This document shows, piece after piece, positions 25,013-33,141 of a stretch of DNA of 64,000 nt (position 1 is its first letter; the number at the start of each line of letters is the position of its first letter). The DNA is from Candidatus Dormiibacterota bacterium (GTDB lineage Bacteria > Acidobacteriota > Polarisedimenticolia > Gp22-AA2), in contig DASQAT010000004.1 in NCBI GenBank assembly GCA_035635555.1, forward strand, positions 36,796 to 100,795. The letters run 5' to 3'. Position numbers and translations under genes: made by a program. The notes beneath the pieces are model-generated. The model searched no databases, was not told where the DNA came from, and was given only the letters and a program-made list of their open reading frames with translations.

Positions 25013-26485
25013 GTGATCGACACGCGGCGGGTCCTCGTGGTCGACGACGAGCGCAAGCAGCTCGACATCCTGAAGGCGATTCTCGGCCGCGAGGGGTTCG
25101 ATGTCGACACCGCGGCGACCGCGGAGGCCGCCGTGGCGATCCTGCACGACGCGCCCCCGGCGGTCATCCTCACCGATCTCAAGCTCCCCGGGATGGACGG
25201 CATCGGTCTGCTCGAGGAGACTCTGCGGATGTCTCCGCAGACCGTCGTCATCATCGTGACGGCGCACGGGACCATCGACACGGCCGTGCGGGCGATGAAG
25301 AACGGGGCCTTCGACTACCTGACGAAGCCATTGGCCAGGGACGCGGTGGTCCTGGCGGTGCGCCGGGCCCTGGAGAAGGCCCGCCTGCTCAGCGAGAACC
25401 TGGCGCTCGTCGAGCAGCTCGTCGATCGCTTCTCGCTCCCCAACATCATCGGCGACCACGGCAAGATGCAGGACGTCTTCCGCATGGTCCGGAAGGTGGC
25501 GCCGAGCGCGTCGACCGTGCTCATCTACGGAGAGTCGGGCACCGGCAAGGAGCTGATCGCCCGCGCCATTCACTACAACTCCCCGCGCGCGGCGCGCCCC
25601 TTTCTCGCGATCAACTGTGCCGCCATCCCGGAACCGCTCCTGGAGAGCGAGCTGTTCGGCCACGAACGGGGGGCGTTCACGGGGGCCGTCGCGCGCAAGA
25701 TCGGTCTGTTCGAGGAGGCCTCGTCGAGCACGCTGTTCCTCGACGAGGTCGGCGATCTCGGCATGACCATGCAGGCCAAGATCCTGCGCGCCCTGCAGGA
25801 AAAGGAGATCCGGCGCGTGGGCGGCAATGCCTCCATCCCCGTCGACGTGCGCATCGTGGCGGCCACCAACAAGAACCTCACACGCATGCTGCAGGAGGGG
25901 AAGTTCCGGGAGGATCTCTACTACCGTCTCAATGTCCTGACCATCCTGTTGCCACCCTTGAGGGAGCGCACCACCGACATCCCGCGGCTGGTCGACCATT
26001 TCATCGCCCGTCACGCAGGCAGTGCCGCCAAGACGATCCGGGGGATCGACGACCAGGCCCTGAACGTCCTGATGCAGTACCACTGGCCGGGAAACGTAAG
26101 GCAGCTCGAGTCGGCGATCGAGAGGGCGGTGCTCCTCTGCGAGAGGCCGGCGATCGGTCCGGAGGACCTGCCCCAGGAGATCCGTCACAGGCGCGACGAG
26201 GGGTCGCTCGGGATCGAGATTCCCGACGCGGGAATCTCCTTCGAGGTCCTCGAGAAGGAGCTCCTGGAGCAGGCGCTGCGGAAGGGACGCAGCGTCTCGG
26301 CGGCGGCACGCCTTCTCGGTCTCACGCGGCGCACGCTGCAGTACAGGCTCAAGAAATTCGGTCTCGCCTTCGGGTCGGCGGGGGACGAGCGCGAGCCGGA
26401 AGACGACGAGTCCCCGCGGCCGGCGTCCCCGGACTCTCCAGGGGTGCCTGCACCAAATGGTGCAGCCGCCGCACCGGAACGTTAA
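25013..26485 (+). CDS. NtrC-family sigma-54-dependent response regulator
   Basis: A 490-residue activator: receiver domain (VLVVDDERKQLDIL with acidic pair, phospho-Asp in ILTDLKLPGMDG, Lys in YLTKPL), an AAA+ domain with Walker A YGESGTGKELIARAI, the sigma-54 contact loop GAFTGA, Walker B STLFLDEVGDL, and a Fis-type helix-turn-helix (SVSAAARLLGLTRRTLQYRL) near residue 435. The tail is acidic and Pro-rich. Start is a GTG 8 nt after GAGGA; no ATG gives a complete receiver. It follows the kinase gene by 28 nt. An NtrC-like palindrome lies in its last codons, and a sigma-54 promoter lies 112 nt after its stop, so its target is probably the next gene. Confidence 0.95.
   Translation: MIDTRRVLVVDDERKQLDILKAILGREGFDVDTAATAEAAVAILHDAPPAVILTDLKLPGMDGIGLLEETLRMSPQTVVIIVTAHGTIDTAVRAMKNGAFDYLTKPLARDAVVLAVRRALEKARLLSENLALVEQLVDRFSLPNIIGDHGKMQDVFRMVRKVAPSASTVLIYGESGTGKELIARAIHYNSPRAARPFLAINCAAIPEPLLESELFGHERGAFTGAVARKIGLFEEASSSTLFLDEVGDLGMTMQAKILRALQEKEIRRVGGNASIPVDVRIVAATNKNLTRMLQEGKFREDLYYRLNVLTILLPPLRERTTDIPRLVDHFIARHAGSAAKTIRGIDDQALNVLMQYHWPGNVRQLESAIERAVLLCERPAIGPEDLPQEIRHRRDEGSLGIEIPDAGISFEVLEKELLEQALRKGRSVSAAARLLGLTRRTLQYRLKKFGLAFGSAGDEREPEDDESPRPASPDSPGVPAPNGAAAAPER
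26448..26465. promoter_or_regulatory. NtrC-like enhancer palindrome
   Basis: CTGCACCA, AA, TGGTGCAG: a perfect 8-bp inverted repeat inside the last codons of the regulator gene. It matches the TGCACC...GGTGCA half-sites of NtrC enhancers with a 4-nt centre, and lies about 130-150 bp before the sigma-54 promoter, a normal enhancer distance. Confidence 0.6.
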
Positions 26486-26596
26486 GAAATCCGCCCGCTC
26501 TGCTTCACGAATCGCTCCCGGCGGCATCCCCCTCGATCGCCACAACTGCTTGAACGAGAGCGACTTGGGCAATCAGCACGGCCGTCAGGTCGATCG

Positions 26597-26612
26597 TGGC
26601 ACCGAGGTTGCT
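26597..26612 (+). promoter_or_regulatory. Sigma-54 (-24/-12) promoter
   Basis: TGGCAC at 26597-26602, 5 nt, then TTGCT at 26608-26612 match the sigma-54 consensus TGGCAC-N5-TTGCW exactly. Transcription should start near 26623, immediately before the ribosome site GAGGAGG (26623-26629) of the gene at 26638. Confidence 0.85.
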
Positions 26613-26637
26613 TAGGACCTGTGAGGAGGTGTGACAA

Positions 26638-27006
26638 ATGAAGAAACTGTTCGTACTGGCCCTGGCGGCGGTGTGCGTGCTCGGACTCGCGTCGCTGTCC
26701 ATGGCGGCCGAGAAGGCGGTCTCGAAGAACGCGTCGCACAGGATGCTGGGCGAGGTCGTGAGCGTGGACGCGGCCGGCCATTCCTTCACGATCAAGGAAA
26801 CTGTGAAGGGTGGTGAGGCGAAGGAGGTCACTTTCAACTTCGACGAGAAGGGGAAGGTGATGGTCGCGGGCAAGGCGGCCAAGCTGGAGGATCTGAAGGC
26901 CGGCGACTCGGTGACGGTCCGCTACACCGAGAAGGATGGCAACAAGATCGCCCAGGAGCTGCACGTCGCGAAGCCGGCGGCCGCGAAGACCTCGAAATCG
27001 AAGTAA
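26638..27006 (+). CDS. Small secreted OB-fold-like protein (DUF5666-like)
   Basis: The 122-residue protein begins MKKLFVLALAAVCVLGLAS, a clear signal peptide cut near SMAAEK, so the mature form of about 100 residues is periplasmic. The body (LGEVVSVDAAGHSFTI, KEVTFNFDEKGKVMVA, LKAGDSVTVRYTEKDGNKI) alternates strands and turns in the way of small DUF5666/OB-like domains, and the tail is Lys/Ala-rich. It has its own sigma-54 promoter, a strong GAGGAGG ribosome site 8 nt before the ATG, and a textbook terminator, so it is the single-gene output of the upstream kinase/regulator pair. Its Lys-rich make-up stands out from Arg-rich neighbours, consistent with high expression. Biochemical role unknown. 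Confidence 0.85.
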   Translation: MKKLFVLALAAVCVLGLASLSMAAEKAVSKNASHRMLGEVVSVDAAGHSFTIKETVKGGEAKEVTFNFDEKGKVMVAGKAAKLEDLKAGDSVTVRYTEKDGNKIAQELHVAKPAAAKTSKSK

Positions 27007-27030
27007 CGCCTCTCGAACAACCGACCCACC

Positions 27031-27063
27031 GAACGCGGCCTCCGGGCCGCGTTCTTTTTTTTT
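27031..27063 (+). terminator. Rho-independent terminator
   Basis: GAACGCGGCC at 27031-27040 and GGCCGCGTTC at 27045-27054 form a perfect 10-bp stem with a TCCG loop, followed by nine T residues (27055-27063). It ends the small secreted protein gene. Confidence 0.95.
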
Positions 27064-27076
27064 GGCCCGGGGTCGG

Positions 27077-29077
27077 CTATCCGCCTGCGGCGTCGCGGAT
27101 CAGGCGCGGGACCAGGTCCGCATCCTCCGGGGGAGGGGCCAGCCTGAGAAGGTGATCCTCGCGGCCCGACTCCTCATCGGCCGGGTTGTCCTCGGAGACG
27201 GCGATCGGGCCCGGCCGGTCCATCGGGATGCCGATTTCGAAATGCGAGCCGCCGCGGGACGCGCGCACGGTGCAGGTCGGGGCCCCGCCGACGCGCTCGA
27301 TCTCGATCATCTCCAGGGTCGCGCCCGGGACGCTCCGGGCGGCGCTCGCCAGGGCGGCGTCGAGATCGAAGCCGGTCCGATTCAGGAGCGCCGCGAGATC
27401 CCGCGAGCGCTCCGCGCCGAGTCTGTTGCTGACCAGGTCGTTGGACTGGGAGCGCGCCAGGATGTACAGCGGGCGCGCCGCGAGCTTCTGCAGAGCCTGG
27501 AGATCGTCGCGTCGCACGACGACGAACGTGCGGCGGTCGCCCGAGACCTCTCCCAGGAACGACGCCTCGTCCGGGAATGTGTCCGGGTCGTGGCCGTACA
27601 GCCGGCCGAACCTCAGATCGTCGCTGTGGGGCGAAATCAATCCCACCGTCCTGCGCAGGTAGAACGGCAGACCGCGCAGGTAGGTTTGGTAGGCGTAGAT
27701 CGTCTCGCCCGGCCGCATCTCGCGGCGCGCGATCTCCGCGAAGTGTTTCGTCTCGTTGAGGTAGTTGACGCGACCCACGACGGTGAGCGCGGTCTCGCAC
27801 GCGATCATCCAGAGCAGGGCCAGGACGCCGAGCCCGGCGAGCTGCCGGCCGGCGCGCGCCAGTCGGGAGCCCAGGAGAAGACCGCCCAGCGCGAGCCCCG
27901 TCACCACGATGCAGAGGGGGGCGGCGAGCCCGCCGACCACCAGGATTTCCCAGGACGCGTGTCGGTGCCGCAGGGCGGCGGCGGAGACGGCGATCACGAC
28001 CAGCAGCAGGGACGGCCAGAAAAAAACCGCCCGGGATGACGCGGCGCCCCGTTCGCCGTCGAGCGCCGTCGCGACGAGGAGCGCCGCGGCGGGGAAGAGC
28101 GGCAGGATGTAGAGCGGCAGCTTCGACTGCGCGGCGCTGAAGAACAGCAGCCCCGGAATCGCCCACGACCACAGGAACGCCGGGGCTTCCTGCTTGAGCG
28201 TGCCCCAGGCGCCACCGGGAGGCCGGGCGCCGCGCCGCATGAGATGCAGGGGCAGGTAGAGGGTCCACGGCAGAAGGCCTGCGGCGGCGATCGCCAGGTA
28301 GTAGTACCAGGCCCCCTGGTGCCGGTGCACCGGCGTGGCGAAGCGCTGCAGGTGCTCGTGCACGAGGAAATAGGACAGGAAGCCCGGGTTGGCGATCGAG
28401 ACCGCGGCGAACCACGGAATCACGATCGCGACAAACAGCAGGACGCCCGGCACCCAGGGCAGCTCCCGGGCGCGCCGCCACTCTTGTCTGAGAGTCAGGA
28501 AGGAGCCGATCGTCAGGGCGGGGAGGACGGCGCCAATCGGCCCCTTGACCAGGACACCGCCCGCCGCCGCGGCGAACATCCCGAGATAGGCGCGTCGCCC
28601 GCCCGTCCCGCCGCGATGGCCCTTGAGGTAGAAAAGGAGGGTCAGACAGACGAAGAAGGCCAGGCCGAGGTCGAGTGTGAGTACGTGGCTTGCGATGAAG
28701 AATCCGAGGGAGGATGCCAGGACCAGGAGCGCCAGGTTCGCGCGCCGTCGCTCGAACAGCAGGATTCCGATGCGCCGGGTCACCAGAAGGATCCCCGCGG
28801 CGAAAAGGATCTGTCCGCAGCGCGCGCCGGTCTCGTCGAGTCCCCAGACCGCCATGGAAGTCGCCGTGATCCAATAGACGAGCGGCGGCTTGTCGAGGAA
28901 GACCGCGCCATCGATGCGCGGCGTGATGAAATCGCGCCGGGCGAGCATCTCGCGTGCCACGTCGGCGTAGCGGCCTTCGTCCCTCTCCCACAGACCCCAG
29001 GGGGAAAAGCCGAGCAGCAGGAGAAGAGCGAGGGAGCCGGCGGGCGGCCAGAGACGCGACCGTTTCGTGCGAATCAT
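27077..29077 (-). CDS. ArnT-like membrane glycosyltransferase (GT39/GT83 type)
   Basis: A 666-residue protein with about a dozen membrane helices. The N-terminal catalytic loop WERDEGRYADVAREML followed by FITPRIDGAVFLDKPPLVYW is the signature of ArnT (4-amino-4-deoxy-L-arabinose transferase) and related polyprenyl-phosphate-sugar transferases; the acidic DEGRYA motif is essential in the family. A soluble C-terminal domain of about 180 residues (GETIYAYQTYLRGLPFYL, TFVVVRRDDLQALQKLA) is also typical. It transfers a sugar from a lipid carrier on the periplasmic side, often to lipid A. It is divergent from the MprF-like gene, 36 nt apart, which suggests a joint role in surface charge. Substrate sugar is not known, and no arn synthesis genes are here. 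Confidence 0.85.
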   Translation of the reverse strand: MIRTKRSRLWPPAGSLALLLLLGFSPWGLWERDEGRYADVAREMLARRDFITPRIDGAVFLDKPPLVYWITATSMAVWGLDETGARCGQILFAAGILLVTRRIGILLFERRRANLALLVLASSLGFFIASHVLTLDLGLAFFVCLTLLFYLKGHRGGTGGRRAYLGMFAAAAGGVLVKGPIGAVLPALTIGSFLTLRQEWRRARELPWVPGVLLFVAIVIPWFAAVSIANPGFLSYFLVHEHLQRFATPVHRHQGAWYYYLAIAAAGLLPWTLYLPLHLMRRGARPPGGAWGTLKQEAPAFLWSWAIPGLLFFSAAQSKLPLYILPLFPAAALLVATALDGERGAASSRAVFFWPSLLLVVIAVSAAALRHRHASWEILVVGGLAAPLCIVVTGLALGGLLLGSRLARAGRQLAGLGVLALLWMIACETALTVVGRVNYLNETKHFAEIARREMRPGETIYAYQTYLRGLPFYLRRTVGLISPHSDDLRFGRLYGHDPDTFPDEASFLGEVSGDRRTFVVVRRDDLQALQKLAARPLYILARSQSNDLVSNRLGAERSRDLAALLNRTGFDLDAALASAARSVPGATLEMIEIERVGGAPTCTVRASRGGSHFEIGIPMDRPGPIAVSEDNPADEESGREDHLLRLAPPPEDADLVPRLIRDAAGG

Positions 29078-29113
29078 CCTCCGGAATCTTAGTACGGTTT
29101 ATACTCTCGCGCC
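29078..29113. promoter_or_regulatory. Divergent leaderless promoter pair, ArnT-like / MprF-like
   Basis: On the minus strand TAAGAT (29091-29086) lies 8 nt before the ATG at 29077. On the plus strand TATACT (29100-29105) lies 8 nt before the ATG at 29114. Only 8 bp separate the two -10 boxes, so the two promoters must compete or be co-regulated. Confidence 0.65.
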
Positions 29114-31642
29114 ATGAGTCAGCCGGCCGCGTCCTCCGAGCGTGGCAGGGTCTATGTGTTCGCCCTGAGAGTGCTGGGAAGCGCCGGCCGCTGGTGGCCG
29201 TTCCTCCTGGTCGGCGCCGTCGCCTTCCTGGGCTGGGAAGAGCTGCAGCGCATCGATCTGAACGAGGTCAGGCACGCCCTGCACTCGCTGTCGGGCCGGT
29301 GGCTTCTCGTCGCCGCGTCGCTGACCGTCCTGAACCTGGCTCTTCTCGGCTGCTACGACCTCGTGACCCTGGAAGGATCGCCGGTGCCGCGTCCGGCGCG
29401 CTGGGGGCTGGGGACGCTCGCCTTCGCCTGGAGCAACTTCCTGACGCTCGGCCCGATCGCCGGTCCGGCGATCCGTTTCTGGCTGTACCGTCCCTACGCC
29501 GTCGACGGCGCGGTCCTGCGCGGCGCCATCGTGGCCAACATCGTGGCGTTCGCGACATCCCTCGGCGTCTGCTTCGTCGGGTCCTGGACGCTGAACGTGA
29601 ACCTCGCGCCGTTCGCCGTCGTGACGATCCTGGCGCTTCTGGCCGTGCTCCTCGGACGTCTGGGCCGCACCTCCAGGGCCCCTGCCTGGATGCGCCGCGG
29701 AACAGGTGCCTGGGCGGTGCTCCTGTCGATAGCGCTCCTCGACTGGGTCCTGGCCACGGGCGTGTTCGTCGCCATCGTGCGGGCCACCGGCCAGGAGTTC
29801 GACTGGCGCGAGATCGCGCGGCTGTTCTTCTCGGGACAGGTCATCGGGGTGATCTCGCTCCTCCCCGGCGGGCTCGGCAGCGCCGACGCCTTCTGGCTCA
29901 TCCGTCTTCCCGTGGGGGCGGCCGCCGCTGGGGCGGCGCTCATCGCCTACCGGACGATCTACTACATGGTGCCGTGGGTTCTGGCCTGCCTGGTCCTCCT
30001 GGGTCGCGGGGCGCGCGCCGGGGCGCGCTGGCTCAAGCCGGTCCCGTCGATCCTGGCCCTGCTCATCGGCGGCGGGGCCGTGGTCCTTCTGGCGTCCACG
30101 GCCTCGCCCGCCCTGGCCCACCGCCTGAAGGTCCTGGAGCGCTGGGTGCCGGTGGGGGTGGTCGAACTGTCCCACCTGGTCGCCGCGCTGACCGGACTCG
30201 CGCTCCTCCTGCTGGCGCGCGGCGTGGCGCGCGGCTATCGCGAGGCGCACCGGCTGACCGTGACGCTCCTCCTGGTGGGCGGGGTCGGGGCTCTCCTGAA
30301 GGGACTCGATTACGAAGAGGCGATCATCCTGTTCGCCCTCGGAGGCGTGACGGCCTCCCAGGCCGCCCTGTTCAGGAAGGAGGGGAGGGCCCCGTGGTTC
30401 GGCTGGACGACCCTGGCCATCGCCGCGCTGGCCTTCGGGATTTTCGCCGTCGTCGGTTTCCGTTCCTATACCTCGATGGAGTACGACCCGTCCCTCTGGT
30501 GGACGTTCGGCTTCTTCGGCCATGGGGAGCAGGTGGCGCGCTTCCTGCGGTCGCTGGCCCTGATGGGCGTGTCCGCGGTCGCCTTCCTCCTGTACGTCGG
30601 CCTGCGCGTGCCGGCCCCCTTCCACCCCCCGACGCGCGACGAGATCGAGCGGGCCCTGAAGATCCACGAAGAGCGCGGCGCGGGGACCTCGGCCCTGATG
30701 GTGGCGGCGGGGGACAAGTCGATCTTCTTCTTCGGCGATCGCGCCTTCGCGGCGTACCGGGTCGTCGGATCGTACCTCGTCGTGTTCAGCGATCCGACCG
30801 TGGCCGAAGGAGAGGAGCGCGACTTCCTCGAGGGGCTGATGGCGCTGGCGCACGAGATGGACCGCCGCCTCGTGTTCTACCAGGTTGCGCCCTTCTGGCT
30901 GCCGCTCCTGCACGATCACGGCTTCTCGTTCTTCAAGCTCGGCGAGGAGGCGATCCTCGATCTGGAGGAGTTTTCCCCGGAAGGGTCCCGGTGGAAGCAC
31001 TTCCGCCACGCCGTCAACCGGCTGGAGGGACGCGAGGGGTACAGCTTCACGGTGGCCCCCGCGGACGGCGTGGCCGCCCTCCTGCCCGAGCTGAAGCGCA
31101 TCTCCGACGAATGGCTCATGACCAAGGAGGCGCGCGAGAAGCAGTTCTCGATCGGCTCCTTCAACGAGGCCTACCTGACGCGGTTTCCATGCGCCCTCGT
31201 GCTCGATCATCTTGGAAGGCCGATCGCCTTCGCGAACGTCCTGACTGGCCCGGGCCGGCAGGAGCTGTCGATCGACCTGATGCGTCACACCGCCGCAGCG
31301 CCCGAGGGCGTCATGGACTACCTGTTCGTCAAGCTCCTGCTCTGGGGCAAGACGGAGCAGTTCCGCGCGTTCAACTTCGGCATGGCGCCGCTCGCCTCCG
31401 TCGGAGAAGTGAGCGGCGCGAGACTGTGGGAACGGCTCGCCCACCTCCTGTTCCGTCACGGGGAGGGGCTGTACAATTTCCAGGGCCTGAGGGCCTACAA
31501 GGCCAAGTACCATCCCAGGTGGGTGCCGCGCTACATGGCGTACCCGGAGTTCTGGGAATGGCCGCTCGCCGCGGTGCAGGTGTCGGTGCTGATCGCGGGC
31601 GGCTGGCGCTCTTTCCTGCAGCCCAGACGGGGGACCTCGTGA
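29114..31642 (+). CDS. MprF/LpiA-like phosphatidylglycerol lysyltransferase
   Basis: The 842-residue protein has an N-terminal flippase-type domain with many membrane helices (FLLVGAVAFLGWEELQ through LILA-type segments, with LLPGGLGSADAFW characteristic of the LPG synthase membrane domain) and a C-terminal GNAT-fold synthase domain (DUF2156) from about residue 515: ALMVAAGDKSIFFFGD, AYRVVGSYLVVFSDP, LGEEAILDLEEFSPEG, SRWKHFRHAVNRLEG, YNFQGLRAYKAKYHP. This is the arrangement of bifunctional MprF, which adds lysine (or alanine) from tRNA to phosphatidylglycerol and flips the product. It protects against cationic peptides and acid. Its stop overlaps the GTG of the AcvB/VirJ gene by 4 nt. Confidence 0.9.
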   Translation: MSQPAASSERGRVYVFALRVLGSAGRWWPFLLVGAVAFLGWEELQRIDLNEVRHALHSLSGRWLLVAASLTVLNLALLGCYDLVTLEGSPVPRPARWGLGTLAFAWSNFLTLGPIAGPAIRFWLYRPYAVDGAVLRGAIVANIVAFATSLGVCFVGSWTLNVNLAPFAVVTILALLAVLLGRLGRTSRAPAWMRRGTGAWAVLLSIALLDWVLATGVFVAIVRATGQEFDWREIARLFFSGQVIGVISLLPGGLGSADAFWLIRLPVGAAAAGAALIAYRTIYYMVPWVLACLVLLGRGARAGARWLKPVPSILALLIGGGAVVLLASTASPALAHRLKVLERWVPVGVVELSHLVAALTGLALLLLARGVARGYREAHRLTVTLLLVGGVGALLKGLDYEEAIILFALGGVTASQAALFRKEGRAPWFGWTTLAIAALAFGIFAVVGFRSYTSMEYDPSLWWTFGFFGHGEQVARFLRSLALMGVSAVAFLLYVGLRVPAPFHPPTRDEIERALKIHEERGAGTSALMVAAGDKSIFFFGDRAFAAYRVVGSYLVVFSDPTVAEGEERDFLEGLMALAHEMDRRLVFYQVAPFWLPLLHDHGFSFFKLGEEAILDLEEFSPEGSRWKHFRHAVNRLEGREGYSFTVAPADGVAALLPELKRISDEWLMTKEAREKQFSIGSFNEAYLTRFPCALVLDHLGRPIAFANVLTGPGRQELSIDLMRHTAAAPEGVMDYLFVKLLLWGKTEQFRAFNFGMAPLASVGEVSGARLWERLAHLLFRHGEGLYNFQGLRAYKAKYHPRWVPRYMAYPEFWEWPLAAVQVSVLIAGGWRSFLQPRRGTS

Positions 31643-33141
31643 TTGTCTTCGCGCTCGCCATCGGTATGCTCCTGGGAGCGCAACCCCCCGCTCCGACGCC
31701 TGCGGCCACCCCCGGCCCTCCGTCGATCGAGGAGCGCAGGCTGCGCCTGCCGATCGTGGGCGAGGCGAGCGTGTATCTTCCGGCGGGGGCGCCGGAGAGG
31801 GCCATCCTCTTCGTGAGCGGCGACGATGGCTGGAGCAAGGGAGTCGTCGACATGGCACGGCGCTCGGCCGGCGGCGCGTCGGCGGTCGTCGCGGGGCTGT
31901 CGTATCCGACGCTGCGCAAGGCCGCTCTCCTGTCGAAGGGACCCTGCTGGTATCCGGCCGGGGAGCTGGAGGTGATCGGACAATCGCTGGAGAAGCAGCT
32001 GCGGTTTCCGGAATACTCGAGACCCATGCTCCTCGGTTATTCCAGCGGCGCAACGCTGGTCTACGCCGCTCTCGCGGCGTCGAGCGAGAGCTTTTCGGGA
32101 GGCATGAGCCTGGGGTTCTGCCCGGACCTCGAGGGGGTCCCCCCGCTGTGCGCGCACGACGCTTTCCGCCCCAGGTACGACGCATCGAAGAGGAGAGTGG
32201 ATCTCCCGCCGGTCGACGAGATCGCCGGGCATTGGGAGGTCCTCCAGGGGGCGCTCGACAAGGCCTGCACCCCGGAGGCCACCCACGCCTTCGCGAGGAA
32301 CATCCGCGGCGCCCACGTCACCCTCCTGGAAGGGGTCGGACACGGTTTCGGCAACCCGGCGAGATGGAGCGCCGCCTTCGACGAAGGACTCGCGGAGATC
32401 GTCCGCATCTCAAACCAGGAAGCCGCGGCCGCCAGGGCCCCCCGCGCGTCGGTCGATCCAAACCTGGCGCAGGACCTCGAGGCGCTCGACCTCCCCCTGG
32501 TGCTGCGCCTGGTCGAACGGCCGCGCGCCTTCCTGCTGTTCATCTCGGGAGACGGCGGCTGGTCGAGCCTGGACAAGACGCTCGTCGGCACTCTGGCGGA
32601 TCACGGTGTCTCGACGGTCGCGATCAACACGCTGAAATACTTCTGGAGCGAGAAGACGCCCGAGCAGGTCGCCGCGGATCTCGAGCGACTCGTCAAAGTC
32701 TGCCGGCGTGACGGCCTGCCGCTGTTCGGCGGGGGGTACTCGTTCGGCGCCGAAGTGCTGCCGGTGGTCGTGGATCGTCCCGCATTCAAGGACGTCTTCC
32801 GCGGGCTCGTTCTCATCTCACCGGGACCGCACGCCTCCTTCGAGGTCAGCGTCCTGGACTGGCTGCGCAAGAAGGAGAAATCCACCCCCTACAACGTCCT
32901 GGAGCATGCGCGGGCCCTGGGTGCCCTGCCGATCTTCTGCAGCGCGGGTGAAAAGGACGAGGAGTCGATCTGCCCCGATCTGCGCGGGGAGGCGGAGCGC
33001 GTCGTCGCCCTGCTGCCCGGCGCGCACCACTACAGCGGGCAGTACGACAAGCTCGCGACCGAGGTCGCGTCGTTCCTGAACAGATTCCTCGCGGCCGCGG
33101 GAGACCCGGCCGCCGGTCCCGCGCCTCCCCCTACTGAGTGA
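31639..33141 (+). CDS. AcvB/VirJ-family alpha/beta hydrolase, two-domain
   Basis: A 500-residue exported protein (start GTG then IVFALAIGMLLGAQ, a signal peptide) with two VirJ-type domains. The first has ILFVSGDDGWSKGVVDM and the nucleophile elbow LLGYSSGATLVYA. The second has LLFISGDGGWSSLDKTL and GGYSFGAEVLP, plus AGEKDEESICPDLRG and the closing His region LLPGAHHYSGQY. In Agrobacterium and Rhizobium the homologue (AcvB/AtvA) lies next to lpiA/mprF and hydrolyses lysyl-phosphatidylglycerol in the periplasm. The GTGA overlap with the MprF-like gene makes the same pairing here very likely. The 3' end overlaps the convergent propeller gene by 11 nt. Confidence 0.88.
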   Translation: MIVFALAIGMLLGAQPPAPTPAATPGPPSIEERRLRLPIVGEASVYLPAGAPERAILFVSGDDGWSKGVVDMARRSAGGASAVVAGLSYPTLRKAALLSKGPCWYPAGELEVIGQSLEKQLRFPEYSRPMLLGYSSGATLVYAALAASSESFSGGMSLGFCPDLEGVPPLCAHDAFRPRYDASKRRVDLPPVDEIAGHWEVLQGALDKACTPEATHAFARNIRGAHVTLLEGVGHGFGNPARWSAAFDEGLAEIVRISNQEAAAARAPRASVDPNLAQDLEALDLPLVLRLVERPRAFLLFISGDGGWSSLDKTLVGTLADHGVSTVAINTLKYFWSEKTPEQVAADLERLVKVCRRDGLPLFGGGYSFGAEVLPVVVDRPAFKDVFRGLVLISPGPHASFEVSVLDWLRKKEKSTPYNVLEHARALGALPIFCSAGEKDEESICPDLRGEAERVVALLPGAHHYSGQYDKLATEVASFLNRFLAAAGDPAAGPAPPPTE

